A stretch of DNA of 64,000 nt from Loktanella sp. M215 (GTDB lineage: Bacteria > Pseudomonadota > Alphaproteobacteria > Rhodobacterales > Rhodobacteraceae): the NCBI RefSeq assembly GCF_021735925.1, contig NZ_WMEA01000001.1:1181001-1245000 (forward strand), written 5' to 3'. The position numbers and the translations under genes were made by a program. The number at the start of each line of letters is the position of its first letter. Position 1 is the first letter of the stretch. A model generated the notes under the pieces. That model had not been told where the DNA came from. It was given only the letters and a program-made list of their open reading frames with translations, and searched no databases. Positions 1 to 8,152 of this stretch are shown in pieces.

Positions 1-1
1 G

Positions 2-802
2 TCGGCGGGCAAGCATGTGCTGTGCGAAAAACCACTCGCCGTGAACTACGCCGAAGCGGCAGAGATGGCCGAGGCCGCCCGTCGCGCGGGTGTCGTGAAC
101 ATGATCAATCTGACCTATCGCAACGTGCCCGCGGTGATGGAGGCAGCGCGGCTGGTGGACAGCGGTGCCATCGGTGCGGTGCGCCATTTCGAGGCGTCCT
201 ACCTGCAAAGCTGGCTGACGCAGCCGGCATGGGGCAAGTGGAACGAAGAGGCGCAGTGGCTGTGGCGGTTGAGCAGCAAGCACGGCAGCCTTGGCGTGCT
301 GGGCGACGTGGGTGTGCATATCCTTGATTTTGCGACCTTCGTGGCGGGGGCGGATACGGCGCAGATGTCGTGCCGGTTGCGGACCTTCGACAAGGCGCCG
401 GGCGGGCGGATCGGGGAATACGATCTGGATGCCAACGATTCGGCCACGATGCAGGTGCAACTGGCCAGTGGAGCGGTCGGGGTCGTCCACGCCTCGCGCA
501 TGGCCAGCGGGCATCTGAACGACCTGCGGCTGCGCATCTTCGGCACGAAAGGCGGTCTGGATGTGCGGTGGGAGAACAACCAGTCGATCCTGCGCGCCTG
601 TCTTGAGGCGGATCTGACGGCGGGGACTTGGCAGGATATGCCCGTCCCGCCGGTCGAGACGAATTACGTCCGCTTCATCGCGGCGGTGCGGGCGGGGCAG
701 GGGGCCTTGCCCGATTTCGCGCGCGGTGCCGTGCTGCAACAGGCGCTGGATGCGGCGGTCGCGTCGGATATGGACGCCTGCCGCGACGTGGCCGTCGGGT
801 GA
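2..802 (+). CDS. Gfo/Idh/MocA family oxidoreductase, 5' end missing
   Basis: The window opens inside this gene, so the start and most of the NAD(P)-binding Rossmann half lie upstream. The visible part (about 266 codons) begins with GKHVLCEKP, the segment that closes the nucleotide-binding half in Gfo/Idh/MocA enzymes. The alpha/beta C-terminal domain follows, with GDVGVHILD, whose His is the usual catalytic residue. Family members oxidise or reduce sugars, inositols or nucleotide sugars; the substrate cannot be read from the sequence. The stop codon overlaps the GTG of the next gene (GTGA), so the two are translationally coupled and a sugar-modifying role in the same pathway is inferred. Confidence 0.85.
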   Translation, partial: SAGKHVLCEKPLAVNYAEAAEMAEAARRAGVVNMINLTYRNVPAVMEAARLVDSGAIGAVRHFEASYLQSWLTQPAWGKWNEEAQWLWRLSSKHGSLGVLGDVGVHILDFATFVAGADTAQMSCRLRTFDKAPGGRIGEYDLDANDSATMQVQLASGAVGVVHASRMASGHLNDLRLRIFGTKGGLDVRWENNQSILRACLEADLTAGTWQDMPVPPVETNYVRFIAAVRAGQGALPDFARGAVLQQALDAAVASDMDACRDVAVG

Positions 803-2475
803 CGGATACGGGACGCGACGGGCCTGCCATCTTCTTTCACGCGGATGCGATCGAAGGCGAGGGCAAGGACCTGGTGGGGCGCCGGTCGGCGGGTCAGTCG
901 TTCCTGCGCGGTTTTCTAACCCACGTCCCCGGCCCGCGCGTCAGCGCCGTCGTCGAAAACAAGGCGGCGGGGGATGCCTTTGCCGAGACGGTCAAGGCGC
1001 TGGGCGAGGCACGGCCCGTGCAGACATGGCCCCTGCGCGGGGATGCGGATTTCACCGCAGTCGGCACGGTGTTCTTTCCCGGACCGGGGTACCTTACGGC
1101 GGCGTGGCGGCGGCAACGCTTTGGCGCGGACCGGTGCAGTCTGGTGGGGATCACGCATACGGTGTCCACACGGCGGGTGATCGAGGGGCTGCATAACCTG
1201 ATGCTGAACCCGGTCGAGGACTGGGACGCGATCATCTGCACCTCTCGCGCGGTCCAGAGTGTGGTGGCGCGGCAGATGGAAGAAGAGGTCGCCTTTATCC
1301 GCGACCGGTTCGGGGCGACCCGCGTGCCGCTGCCGCAGCTGCCGGTGATCCCGCTGGGGATTCATGCGGCGGATTTCGCGCCGGTGCCGGGGGCGCGCGA
1401 CCGGATGCGCGGGCAGTTCGGTGCACCGGAACAGGCGCTGGTCGTGATGACGATGGGGCGTCTGACGAGCGTCGAAAAGGCGAACCCCGCGCCGCTGTTC
1501 ATCGCGCTGGAACAGGTGGCGGCGCAGATCGGGCGGCCGGTGCACCTGTGGATGGTGGGCTATGCCACGCGGCCCGAGGAGGAGGCGTTGCACCGCGACG
1601 GGGCGGCGGCGCTGTGCCCCTCTGTCGCGATGCAGATCATCGACGGGCGCGTGGCGGACGTGCGGCGGCACATCTGGGCGGGGGCCGATGTGTTCACGCT
1701 GCCGGTGGACAATATTCAGGAAACCTTCGGCCTTGTGCCGGTCGAGGCGATGGCGGCGGGTTTGCCCGTCGTGATGCCGGACTGGGACGGGTTTCGCGAT
1801 ACGGTGCTGCACGGTGAAACGGGGTTCCTGATCCCGACGCGGATGACCGGTGGCGGCCACCGGATCGGGGCCGATCTGGCGGCCCGCTTTGCGGATGGCA
1901 CGGACGGCTATCTGCAGCATCTGGTGCTGATGCAGCAACAGACGCAGATCGACATCGCGGCCTATGTCGCGGCCTTTGTGGCGCTGGACGATCCCGCGCT
2001 GCGGGCGCGGATGGGACGCGCCGGGCAAGCGCATGTCGCGGCGACGCTGGATTGGTCGGCGGTCATCCCGCAGTATCTGGCGCTGGGCGATGATCTGGCC
2101 GCGCGGCGCAGGGGGGTGGCGGTGCGGCCGCCGCTGTCGCCGATGCAGATCGACCCGTTCGACCTGTACGGCCGCTACCCGACGGACCGGCCCGACGGCG
2201 ACTGGATCGTCCAGAGCAGGCGGCCGCTGGATGCCGCAGGCCTTGCGACGCTGGATGCGCTGAACGGGCGCGCGCTGTACAAGCGGTCGCTGCTGCCGGC
2301 AGAGCGGATAACGGCCTATGCCCGGATCATCGCCGATCACGGACCGCTGAGCCTTGCGGATGCCGCCCGGCTGACGGGCCTGCGGGTCGATCTGGCGATT
2401 GGTGCGGCATTGTTTCTGGCGAAGTACGATTATCTGATTGTTGCGCCATCCCGAACAAATTCAGGCCCCAATTAA
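799..2475 (+). CDS. GT4-type glycosyltransferase with C-terminal extension
   Basis: Retaining glycosyltransferase of GT-B fold, 558 residues from a GTG start whose last bases overlap the previous stop. The C-terminal nucleotide-sugar half shows the EX7E motif ETFGLVPVE around residue 308, followed by AMAAGLPVV, as in family 4 enzymes. MTMGRLTSVEKANP opens the second Rossmann domain. About 140 residues follow the usual GT4 end (after HGETGFLIP) and have no recognised domain. The product is expected to be cytoplasmic, adding a sugar from a nucleotide donor to a glycan or lipid acceptor. Donor and acceptor are unknown. Its neighbours suggest a surface or flagellar glycan. Confidence 0.8.
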   Translation: MTDTGRDGPAIFFHADAIEGEGKDLVGRRSAGQSFLRGFLTHVPGPRVSAVVENKAAGDAFAETVKALGEARPVQTWPLRGDADFTAVGTVFFPGPGYLTAAWRRQRFGADRCSLVGITHTVSTRRVIEGLHNLMLNPVEDWDAIICTSRAVQSVVARQMEEEVAFIRDRFGATRVPLPQLPVIPLGIHAADFAPVPGARDRMRGQFGAPEQALVVMTMGRLTSVEKANPAPLFIALEQVAAQIGRPVHLWMVGYATRPEEEALHRDGAAALCPSVAMQIIDGRVADVRRHIWAGADVFTLPVDNIQETFGLVPVEAMAAGLPVVMPDWDGFRDTVLHGETGFLIPTRMTGGGHRIGADLAARFADGTDGYLQHLVLMQQQTQIDIAAYVAAFVALDDPALRARMGRAGQAHVAATLDWSAVIPQYLALGDDLAARRRGVAVRPPLSPMQIDPFDLYGRYPTDRPDGDWIVQSRRPLDAAGLATLDALNGRALYKRSLLPAERITAYARIIADHGPLSLADAARLTGLRVDLAIGAALFLAKYDYLIVAPSRTNSGPN

Positions 2476-2552
2476 CCGCATATTGACCACGGACGGTTCA
2501 ATCCGGACAGTGCGCCGACACGACTTCATGTGAACGGCAAAGGGTTATGGCG

Positions 2553-3338
2553 ATGCAGTTATCGGTCAAGTTCGAGAATACCCAAGGCGCAGAGCCGGGG
2601 CGCGGTCCGGTGCAGGTCGGCTGGTTCCTGAACCAGCGCAAGGCCGGGATCGTCTATTTCCCGCCAGAGCGGGTGCGGTCCGCCGACATGAACAAGACCC
2701 ATGCCAAAAGCGCCAGCCGCTGTCCGGCGGTCATCAACATGGAAAGCCGCTATTTCATGGTGCGCTGTCCGTTCGACCTGAACCTTGAATTCATGCGCGA
2801 TAAGGACGGCAAGCCCGCGATGCGCAATCTGAACGGCGACATGTCGGGCATCCGCGCCAACAAGCTGCGCGAAAAGATCCATATCACCGCAGAGCACGAG
2901 TGGCGCTATCCGGGTGTGCCGACGATCCAGCTGGAGCTGCCTTACGTCTTCATCGCGGACGAGCCGGTCTACATGAGCCAGGTCGCACCCTTTCTGCATT
3001 ACAGCAAGACGCCGCTGCCGGGCACGATCTTTGGCGGGCGGTTCCCGATCAACGTCTGGCCGCGCCCGCTGATGTGGGCCTTCGAATGGGCCGATCCGGA
3101 CAAGCCGCTGAAGGTGAACCGGGGCGATCCGCTGTTTTACTGCACCTTCGAGGTGGCGCCGCAGGATCGGTCGGTCGTGGTGTCGGAGGTCGAGGTGACG
3201 GAGGAGCTGACGGAGTACATGGACCTGATCTCGGGCGCGGTGAACTACGTCAACCAGACGTTTTCGCTGTTCGAGGCAGCAGAGGCGCGCCGCCCTGCCA
3301 AGCTGGTGCAGCCGATCAAGCGTAACAGGACCGATTGA
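2553..3338 (+). CDS. conserved-looking protein of unknown function
   Basis: I do not recognise this 261-residue protein. It is soluble, without signal peptide or membrane segment, and rich in aromatic residues and prolines (for example WPRPLMWAFEWADPDKP around residue 170). It contains a CP dipeptide in VRCPFDLNLEF. Two ATG codons compete; the second (2553) lies 8 bases after the AGGG Shine-Dalgarno sequence, whereas the first (2547) is too close, so 2553 was chosen. The gene stands between two glycosyltransferase genes with small gaps and in the same direction, so a role in glycan synthesis or delivery is an inference from context only. Confidence 0.7.
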   Translation: MQLSVKFENTQGAEPGRGPVQVGWFLNQRKAGIVYFPPERVRSADMNKTHAKSASRCPAVINMESRYFMVRCPFDLNLEFMRDKDGKPAMRNLNGDMSGIRANKLREKIHITAEHEWRYPGVPTIQLELPYVFIADEPVYMSQVAPFLHYSKTPLPGTIFGGRFPINVWPRPLMWAFEWADPDKPLKVNRGDPLFYCTFEVAPQDRSVVVSEVEVTEELTEYMDLISGAVNYVNQTFSLFEAAEARRPAKLVQPIKRNRTD

Positions 3339-3343
3339 GGGCG

Positions 3344-4699
3344 ATGGCGGACCAACGTGCCACCCTGCGCAAGGCCGCGGCCGAGGCGCACAGCGCCGAC
3401 CGGACGGCCGAGGCGTTGGCCGCCTATGCCGGCTACTTGGCGTTGGCGCCCGACGAGGCGGGGATGTGGTCGAACCTGGGCGTGCTGCATCGCCGGGCTG
3501 GGCAGCATCTGATGGCGCTGCGGGCGCACAGGCGGGCGCTGGCGCTGGACCCGGATGGGGCCAGCACGATGAACAACGCCGCCAACGTCATGTCGGACAT
3601 CGGGATGTATGACGACAGCATCGCGCTGCGGCGCAGATTGCTGGCGCTGCAACCTGACGACCCTGCGCAATTGGCGATGGTCGTGCGCTGTCTGCGGGGC
3701 AAGGGTGCGTACGGCGAGGCCATAACCTGTGCGCAGGACGCGCTGCAGCGCCTGCCGGGCGATCCGGAGCTGCGGATGCAGCTGGCCTTTGCGCAGCTGG
3801 GGGCCGGCGACTATGCGGCGGGGCTGCAAAGCTACAAGGCGCGCTGGGAGGCGGGCGAGTTGCAGCCGCGCGATCTGCCGTTTCCCGAATGGCAGGGCGA
3901 GCCGCTGGAGGGCAAGACTGTCGTGGTGCTGCCGGAACAGGGCTTTGGCGATGCGGTGCTGTTCGGGCGGTTCATGCCGGTGCTGCGCGACCGGGGCTGC
4001 CGCGTCGTGATGGCCGTGAAGCCAGCCCTGCTGCGGCTGTTGCAGGACATGGCGGGTGTCGATCTGATCGTGGGCGCGCTGCGCCCGGACATGCAGGTGG
4101 ACTACTGGATCAACATGATGGATCTGGCGGCGCTGCATTTCGCCACCGATCCCGTGATCCCGGCGCCCACGGTGCTGCACATCCCCGACGACAGCAAGGA
4201 CCGCGCGCGCGCGCTGGTGGCCCCTTTTGCGGACCGGCTGAAGGTCGGCGTGGTCTGGACCGGGTCGGTCACTTATCGCGGCAATGCCTTCCGGTCGTTC
4301 AGTCACCGGGATTTCCTGCCGCTGACGGACATTGCGGGCGTCCAGCTCTTCTCTCTCTACAAGGGGCCGGAGATTGCGGCGTATCATGCGGACGGCGCGG
4401 ATGCCTTCATCGTCGACACCGGCAGCACGGAACGCGACTTTGCCGATACGGCGGCGATGATGCAGGCCTGCGATCTGGTCATCACGTCCGACACGGCCAC
4501 GGCCCATATCGCGGGATCGCTGGGCGTGCCGGTCTGGTGCGTCCTGCACTGGGACGCATTCTGGGTCTATTCCCACACAGGAGACAGCACGGCATGGTAT
4601 CCACAGATGCGATTGTTCCGGCAGCACCGCCCGCTGGACTGGGACGGGGTCATGGCGGACGTTGGCCGGGCGTTGCACGACCGGAAGGCCGCAGCGTGA
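3344..4699 (+). CDS. TPR-repeat glycosyltransferase (GT9/GT41-like)
   Basis: The N-terminal 160 residues are tetratricopeptide repeats (for example NLGVLHRRAGQHLMALRAHR and NNAANVMSDIGMYDDSI). The C-terminal half resembles the heptosyltransferase/GT9 fold, with EQGFGDAVLFGRF and a nucleotide-sugar-binding segment TSDTATAHIAGSLGVPVW near the end. Proteins of this design sit near flagellar or polysaccharide genes in many alphaproteobacteria. The ATG at 3344 is preceded by GAGG at 3337-3340; an in-frame TTG at 3335 inside the previous stop is less likely. The stop overlaps the GTG of the following DUF6165 gene. Flagellin or surface glycan modification is inferred, not shown. Confidence 0.75.
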   Translation: MADQRATLRKAAAEAHSADRTAEALAAYAGYLALAPDEAGMWSNLGVLHRRAGQHLMALRAHRRALALDPDGASTMNNAANVMSDIGMYDDSIALRRRLLALQPDDPAQLAMVVRCLRGKGAYGEAITCAQDALQRLPGDPELRMQLAFAQLGAGDYAAGLQSYKARWEAGELQPRDLPFPEWQGEPLEGKTVVVLPEQGFGDAVLFGRFMPVLRDRGCRVVMAVKPALLRLLQDMAGVDLIVGALRPDMQVDYWINMMDLAALHFATDPVIPAPTVLHIPDDSKDRARALVAPFADRLKVGVVWTGSVTYRGNAFRSFSHRDFLPLTDIAGVQLFSLYKGPEIAAYHADGADAFIVDTGSTERDFADTAAMMQACDLVITSDTATAHIAGSLGVPVWCVLHWDAFWVYSHTGDSTAWYPQMRLFRQHRPLDWDGVMADVGRALHDRKAAA

Positions 4700-5097
4700 C
4701 CGAAATCATGGTCCCGACCTCGCCCGGAGAGTTGATCGACAAGCTGACGATCCTGCGGCTGAAGGCCGAACAGATGACCGATCCGGCCAAGCTGGCACAT
4801 GTGCGCCACGAACAGCAGGTGCTGACGCAGATCGCCGATGCGGCCCTGCCGCGCACTGCGGCGCTGGCGACGCTGTGGGAGGCCCTGTTCGAGGTGAACG
4901 CGGACCTGTGGGCGATCGAGGACGACATACGCGCCTGCGAGGCGCGCCACGATTTCGGTCCCGCCTTCGTGGCCCTTGCGCGCGCGGTCTATGTCACCAA
5001 CGACGAACGCGCCGCGATCAAGAAGCAGATCAACCTGCTGCTGGGGTCCACGATCGTCGAGGAGAAGTCCTATTACGCGCCGGGGTCTGACGGATGA
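4696..5097 (+). CDS. DUF6165 family protein
   Basis: Small 133-residue helical protein. The opening IMVPTSPGELIDKLTILRLK matches, from memory, the start of the DUF6165 family, which is often found beside glycosyltransferases; its biochemical role is unknown. It starts at a GTG whose TG is shared with the previous stop (GTGA), and its own stop overlaps the ATG of the FkbM gene (ATGA), so it is embedded in a tightly coupled operon. The helices contain two Glu/Asp-rich segments and YVTNDERAAIKKQIN near the C-terminus. An accessory role in glycan assembly is inferred from context. Confidence 0.65.
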   Translation: MTEIMVPTSPGELIDKLTILRLKAEQMTDPAKLAHVRHEQQVLTQIADAALPRTAALATLWEALFEVNADLWAIEDDIRACEARHDFGPAFVALARAVYVTNDERAAIKKQINLLLGSTIVEEKSYYAPGSDG

Positions 5098-5867
5098 CGG
5101 CCACGCTGCCAGAGCGCATCGCGACGGCCCGCCGCGATCTGGCTGGCGTGCGCGCCGACCTTGCCGCAGCGCTGCAGACCGAACGGTCGCGACGTCGCGG
5201 CCCCCTGATGCGGATGATGCACGAGGTCGAGGCGATGCTGACGCCGGGATTCGCCTATGCGTCCCAGGCCGGGCAGGACCGGGTGGTAGAGCGTCTTCTG
5301 GGCGGCAAACGCGGTGGCACGTTTCTGGATATCGGCGCCTATGACGGGATTACTGGATCAAATTCGCTGTATTTCGAACGGGTTCTGGGGTGGACCGGGG
5401 TGCTGGTCGAACCGGTGAAACAGCACCGCGAGATGGCGGAATTGTGGCGCAGCAGCCCCTGCCTGCCCTATGCGGTGGCCGATGCGGACGGCACCGCATC
5501 CTTTATCGCCGTGACCCGCGGCTATACCCAGATGAGCGGTCTGGAAGCCGAATACGACGACGCGATGCTGTCGCGCGTCCGGGCCGATCCGCGCCATGCA
5601 GAGGACCGCATCACCGTGCCCACACGCACGCTGGACGCGATTTTCCGCGAAAGCGGGCTGGACCGGGTCGACTTCGTGTCGCTGGATATCGAGGGCGGCG
5701 AGCTGGCGGCGCTGGCCGCGTTCGATCACGTGGTCCACCCGGTCGATGTCTGGGCGATCGAGAACAATACCGGCAGTTCAGAGCTGCCGGCGCTGATGCG
5801 CAATAAAGGCTATACTCTGGCGGAATTCTGCGGTGTCGACGACATCTATGTCCGTAAGGATCTGTAA
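5094..5867 (+). CDS. FkbM family methyltransferase
   Basis: SAM-dependent methyltransferase, 257 residues. The class I SAM-binding motif is GTFLDIGAYDGITGSNSLYF (around residues 76-95), and the FkbM hallmark DFVSLDIEGGE lies near residue 195. FkbM enzymes O-methylate sugars and related compounds, commonly in polysaccharide, LPS or flagellin-glycan loci. The N-terminal 50 residues form an extra charged helix rich in Arg and Ala. The ATG overlaps the stop of the DUF6165 gene. It is the last gene of this strand-coherent glycan unit; an 87-bp gap with regulatory signals then leads to motB. Confidence 0.85.
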   Translation: MTATLPERIATARRDLAGVRADLAAALQTERSRRRGPLMRMMHEVEAMLTPGFAYASQAGQDRVVERLLGGKRGGTFLDIGAYDGITGSNSLYFERVLGWTGVLVEPVKQHREMAELWRSSPCLPYAVADADGTASFIAVTRGYTQMSGLEAEYDDAMLSRVRADPRHAEDRITVPTRTLDAIFRESGLDRVDFVSLDIEGGELAALAAFDHVVHPVDVWAIENNTGSSELPALMRNKGYTLAEFCGVDDIYVRKDL

Positions 5868-5891
5868 ACCGGGTTGCCTCGGATTGCGCGG

Positions 5892-5906
5892 TTAAGGCCA
5901 CGTTCA
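5892..5906. promoter_or_regulatory. candidate CtrA site upstream of motB
   Basis: TTAA-N7-TTCA, one base off the CtrA consensus TTAA-N7-TTAA, 48 bp before the motB start. Similar sites precede flgE and fliF/fliL. CtrA control of flagellar genes is well established in alphaproteobacteria; its use here is inferred. Confidence 0.4.
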
Positions 5907-5922
5907 CGGGCCTGAACCCATC

Positions 5923-5945
5923 CCTCGTGTCACGTCAACACGAGG
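5923..5945 (+). promoter_or_regulatory. hairpin covering the motB Shine-Dalgarno sequence
   Basis: CCTCGTGT and ACACGAGG form a perfect 8-bp stem with a 7-base loop. The 3' arm contains most of the GAGGAT Shine-Dalgarno sequence (5942-5947), which lies 7 bases before the motB ATG. In RNA this would hide the ribosome site. Confidence 0.45.
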
Positions 5946-5954
5946 ATCAGACCC

Positions 5955-6749
5955 ATGGCAGGCCACCCCAACCAACCGATCATCATAAAACGCAAGAAGG
6001 TCGTGAAGGGCGGTGGCCACCACGGCGGTGCGTGGAAGGTCGCTTATGCGGACTTCGTCACCGCGATGATGGCGTTCTTTCTGCTGATGTGGCTGCTGAG
6101 TTCCGCGTCCGAGGAACAGAAGCTGGGGCTGGCCGACTACTTCTCGCCCGCGATTCCCTTTATGGAGCAGACCTCTGGCGGGGCCGGGTCGCTGAACGGC
6201 GACTCGTTGATGACCAAGGACACGCAGGCCCAGACAGGCACCGGCGGCATCGCCGACATGACCGGAGGGCTGAGCGCCGGGGCGGCAGAGACACAGGCGC
6301 TGCGCGACATTGAAAGCGCGCTGATGGGCATGGGGGGCGAATCCTTTCTGACGGAAAACGCGATGCGCCATGTCATCACGCGGCTGACCGACGAAGGGCT
6401 GGTGGTCGAGGTCTTCGACCTGCCCGGCGCGCCCCTGTTCCGCGCGAACAGCGAAGTGCCGGACCCGGTCACCGTGGCGATTGCAGGCATGCTGGCGCGG
6501 GTTCTGGCCGTGGTGACGAACGGTGTTGCCGTGACCGGCCATGTCGCAACCGGCGCGAACGATACGGTGGCCTGGGACCTGTCGACCGGGCGGGCCGCGC
6601 GGATGCGGATGCTGCTGGAACAGGGCGGTCTGGATGCGTCACGCCTGTTGCGCGTCACTGGCAAGGCGGACCGCGATCAGGCCGTCACCGACGCGGCGTC
6701 AGAGCGCAACAACCGGCTGGAAATCATCGTCCTGCGCTCTGACACGTGA
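5955..6749 (+). CDS. motB: flagellar motor stator protein MotB
   Basis: Stator subunit that anchors MotA to peptidoglycan and carries the proton-binding Asp. The 264 residues begin with a basic cytoplasmic tail (IIIKRKKVVKGGGHHGG), then a single membrane helix YADFVTAMMAFFLLMWLL with the essential Asp at residue 33. A plug/linker region follows, then a C-terminal OmpA-like domain (VTGHVATG to RNNRLEIIVLRSDT) that binds peptidoglycan. motA is separate, about 10 kb downstream at 17002, so motA and motB are not adjacent. The start is preceded by a strong but hairpin-buried ribosome site and a CtrA-like box. It lies 78 bp upstream of flgE. Confidence 0.95.
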   Translation: MAGHPNQPIIIKRKKVVKGGGHHGGAWKVAYADFVTAMMAFFLLMWLLSSASEEQKLGLADYFSPAIPFMEQTSGGAGSLNGDSLMTKDTQAQTGTGGIADMTGGLSAGAAETQALRDIESALMGMGGESFLTENAMRHVITRLTDEGLVVEVFDLPGAPLFRANSEVPDPVTVAIAGMLARVLAVVTNGVAVTGHVATGANDTVAWDLSTGRAARMRMLLEQGGLDASRLLRVTGKADRDQAVTDAASERNNRLEIIVLRSDT

Positions 6750-6754
6750 CGCCG

Positions 6755-6769
6755 TTAGGCTGGCGTTAA
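6755..6769. promoter_or_regulatory. candidate CtrA site upstream of flgE
   Basis: TTAG-N7-TTAA, one base off the CtrA consensus, 58 bp before the flgE start. Spacing between half-sites is exactly 7. Confidence 0.45.
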
Positions 6770-6827
6770 GGGCAGCGCTCTAATGAGTAACAACGCAATC
6801 CGTTCCGTCTAGAAAGGCGTCACCCGC

Positions 6828-8129
6828 ATGACCATTTCCTCCTCGCTCAACGCTGGCGTCGCCGGCCTGGCCGCGAATGCCACGCGTCTGGCCACGATTT
6901 CGGACAACATCTCGAACTCATCCACCTTCGGCTACAAACGCGCGGAAACGGATTTTCATTCGCTGGTGATCGCCAATTCCAAGGGCCGCTATTCGGCGGG
7001 CGGCGTGCGCGCCACGACCCAGCGGATGATCGACCAGCGGGGATCGCTGGTGGCGACGGACAATCCGACCGACATCGCCGTCCGGGGGCGCGGCATGTTC
7101 CCCGTCACGACAGAGGCCGCGGTGAACATCGCCAACGGCGAAAAGCCGATGCTGTTGCAGACGACAGGATCGTTCCGGCCCGATGACAAGGGGTATCTGC
7201 GCAGCTCTTCCGGCTTGGTGCTGATGGGGTGGCCGGCCAATCCCGACGGCACGATCCCGCCCTATCCGCGGGATTCGACCGTGGGTTTGAAACCGGTCCG
7301 GATCAACGCCAACCAGTTCGCAGGTGAGCCGACGACCGAAATGAAGCTGGCGGTGAACCTGCCCGCAACCAGCACCGAGGCGGGGTCGACGGCCGGTGAC
7401 GAGCCGCTGTCGATCGAATATTTCGACAATCTGGGCAAATCGGCCAACCTGACCGTCACATTCTCGCCGACGGTGCCAGCCACCGGATCGTCGAATGCCT
7501 GGCGCATGACCATCACCGACAGCGCCAGCGGCGGCGCCATCGTCGGGGAATACGATCTGACATTCGACGACTCGCGCGGCGGTGGCGGAACGTTGCTGAA
7601 CGTCACGGATGTGTCCGGTGGCCCCTACAACGCCGCGACCGGCACGTTCGACGTCGCCGTGGCCGGTGGACCGATCAATGTGACGATCGGCACATACGGC
7701 AGTCCGCAGGGCATGACCCAGCTGAGCGACAGCTTCGCCCCGGTCAACATCTCCAAGAACGGAACGCAGATCGGCATTCTGACCGCGATCGAGATCGACC
7801 AGAACGGTTTTTGCCGGGCCTCCTTCGACACCGGGATCAACCGGATCCTGTATCAAATCCCGCTGATCGATGTGCCCAACATCAACGGGCTGGAGGCACT
7901 GGACCAGCAATCCTATCGCGTGACGCCTGCATCGGGGTCATTCTTCATGTGGGATGCCGGTGATGGACCCACCGGTGATGTCATCTCCTTTGCCAGGGAA
8001 GAATCGACAACCGATGTGGCGGGCGAGTTGACCGCGCTGATCCAGACCCAGCGGGCCTATTCCTCCAACGCCAAGGTGATCCAGACCGTGGACGAGATGT
8101 TGCAGGAAACAACCAACATCAAGCGTTGA
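6828..8129 (+). CDS. flgE: flagellar hook protein FlgE
   Basis: Hook subunit, 433 residues, exported through the flagellar type III gate. The N-terminus carries the rod/hook signature (ANATRLATISDNISNSSTFG) and the C-terminus the matching helix (LTALIQTQRAYSSNAKVIQ), the coiled-coil pair shared by axial proteins. Variable hook domains lie between them. The start follows AGAAAGG. It opens a unit flgE-flgK-flgL-flgI with gaps of 23 and 3 bp and one overlap, running in assembly order from hook to junction proteins to P ring. A strong intrinsic terminator follows flgI. Confidence 0.95.
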   Translation: MTISSSLNAGVAGLAANATRLATISDNISNSSTFGYKRAETDFHSLVIANSKGRYSAGGVRATTQRMIDQRGSLVATDNPTDIAVRGRGMFPVTTEAAVNIANGEKPMLLQTTGSFRPDDKGYLRSSSGLVLMGWPANPDGTIPPYPRDSTVGLKPVRINANQFAGEPTTEMKLAVNLPATSTEAGSTAGDEPLSIEYFDNLGKSANLTVTFSPTVPATGSSNAWRMTITDSASGGAIVGEYDLTFDDSRGGGGTLLNVTDVSGGPYNAATGTFDVAVAGGPINVTIGTYGSPQGMTQLSDSFAPVNISKNGTQIGILTAIEIDQNGFCRASFDTGINRILYQIPLIDVPNINGLEALDQQSYRVTPASGSFFMWDAGDGPTGDVISFAREESTTDVAGELTALIQTQRAYSSNAKVIQTVDEMLQETTNIKR

Positions 8130-8152
8130 GCCTGATCAAAAGGACCTGAGCC

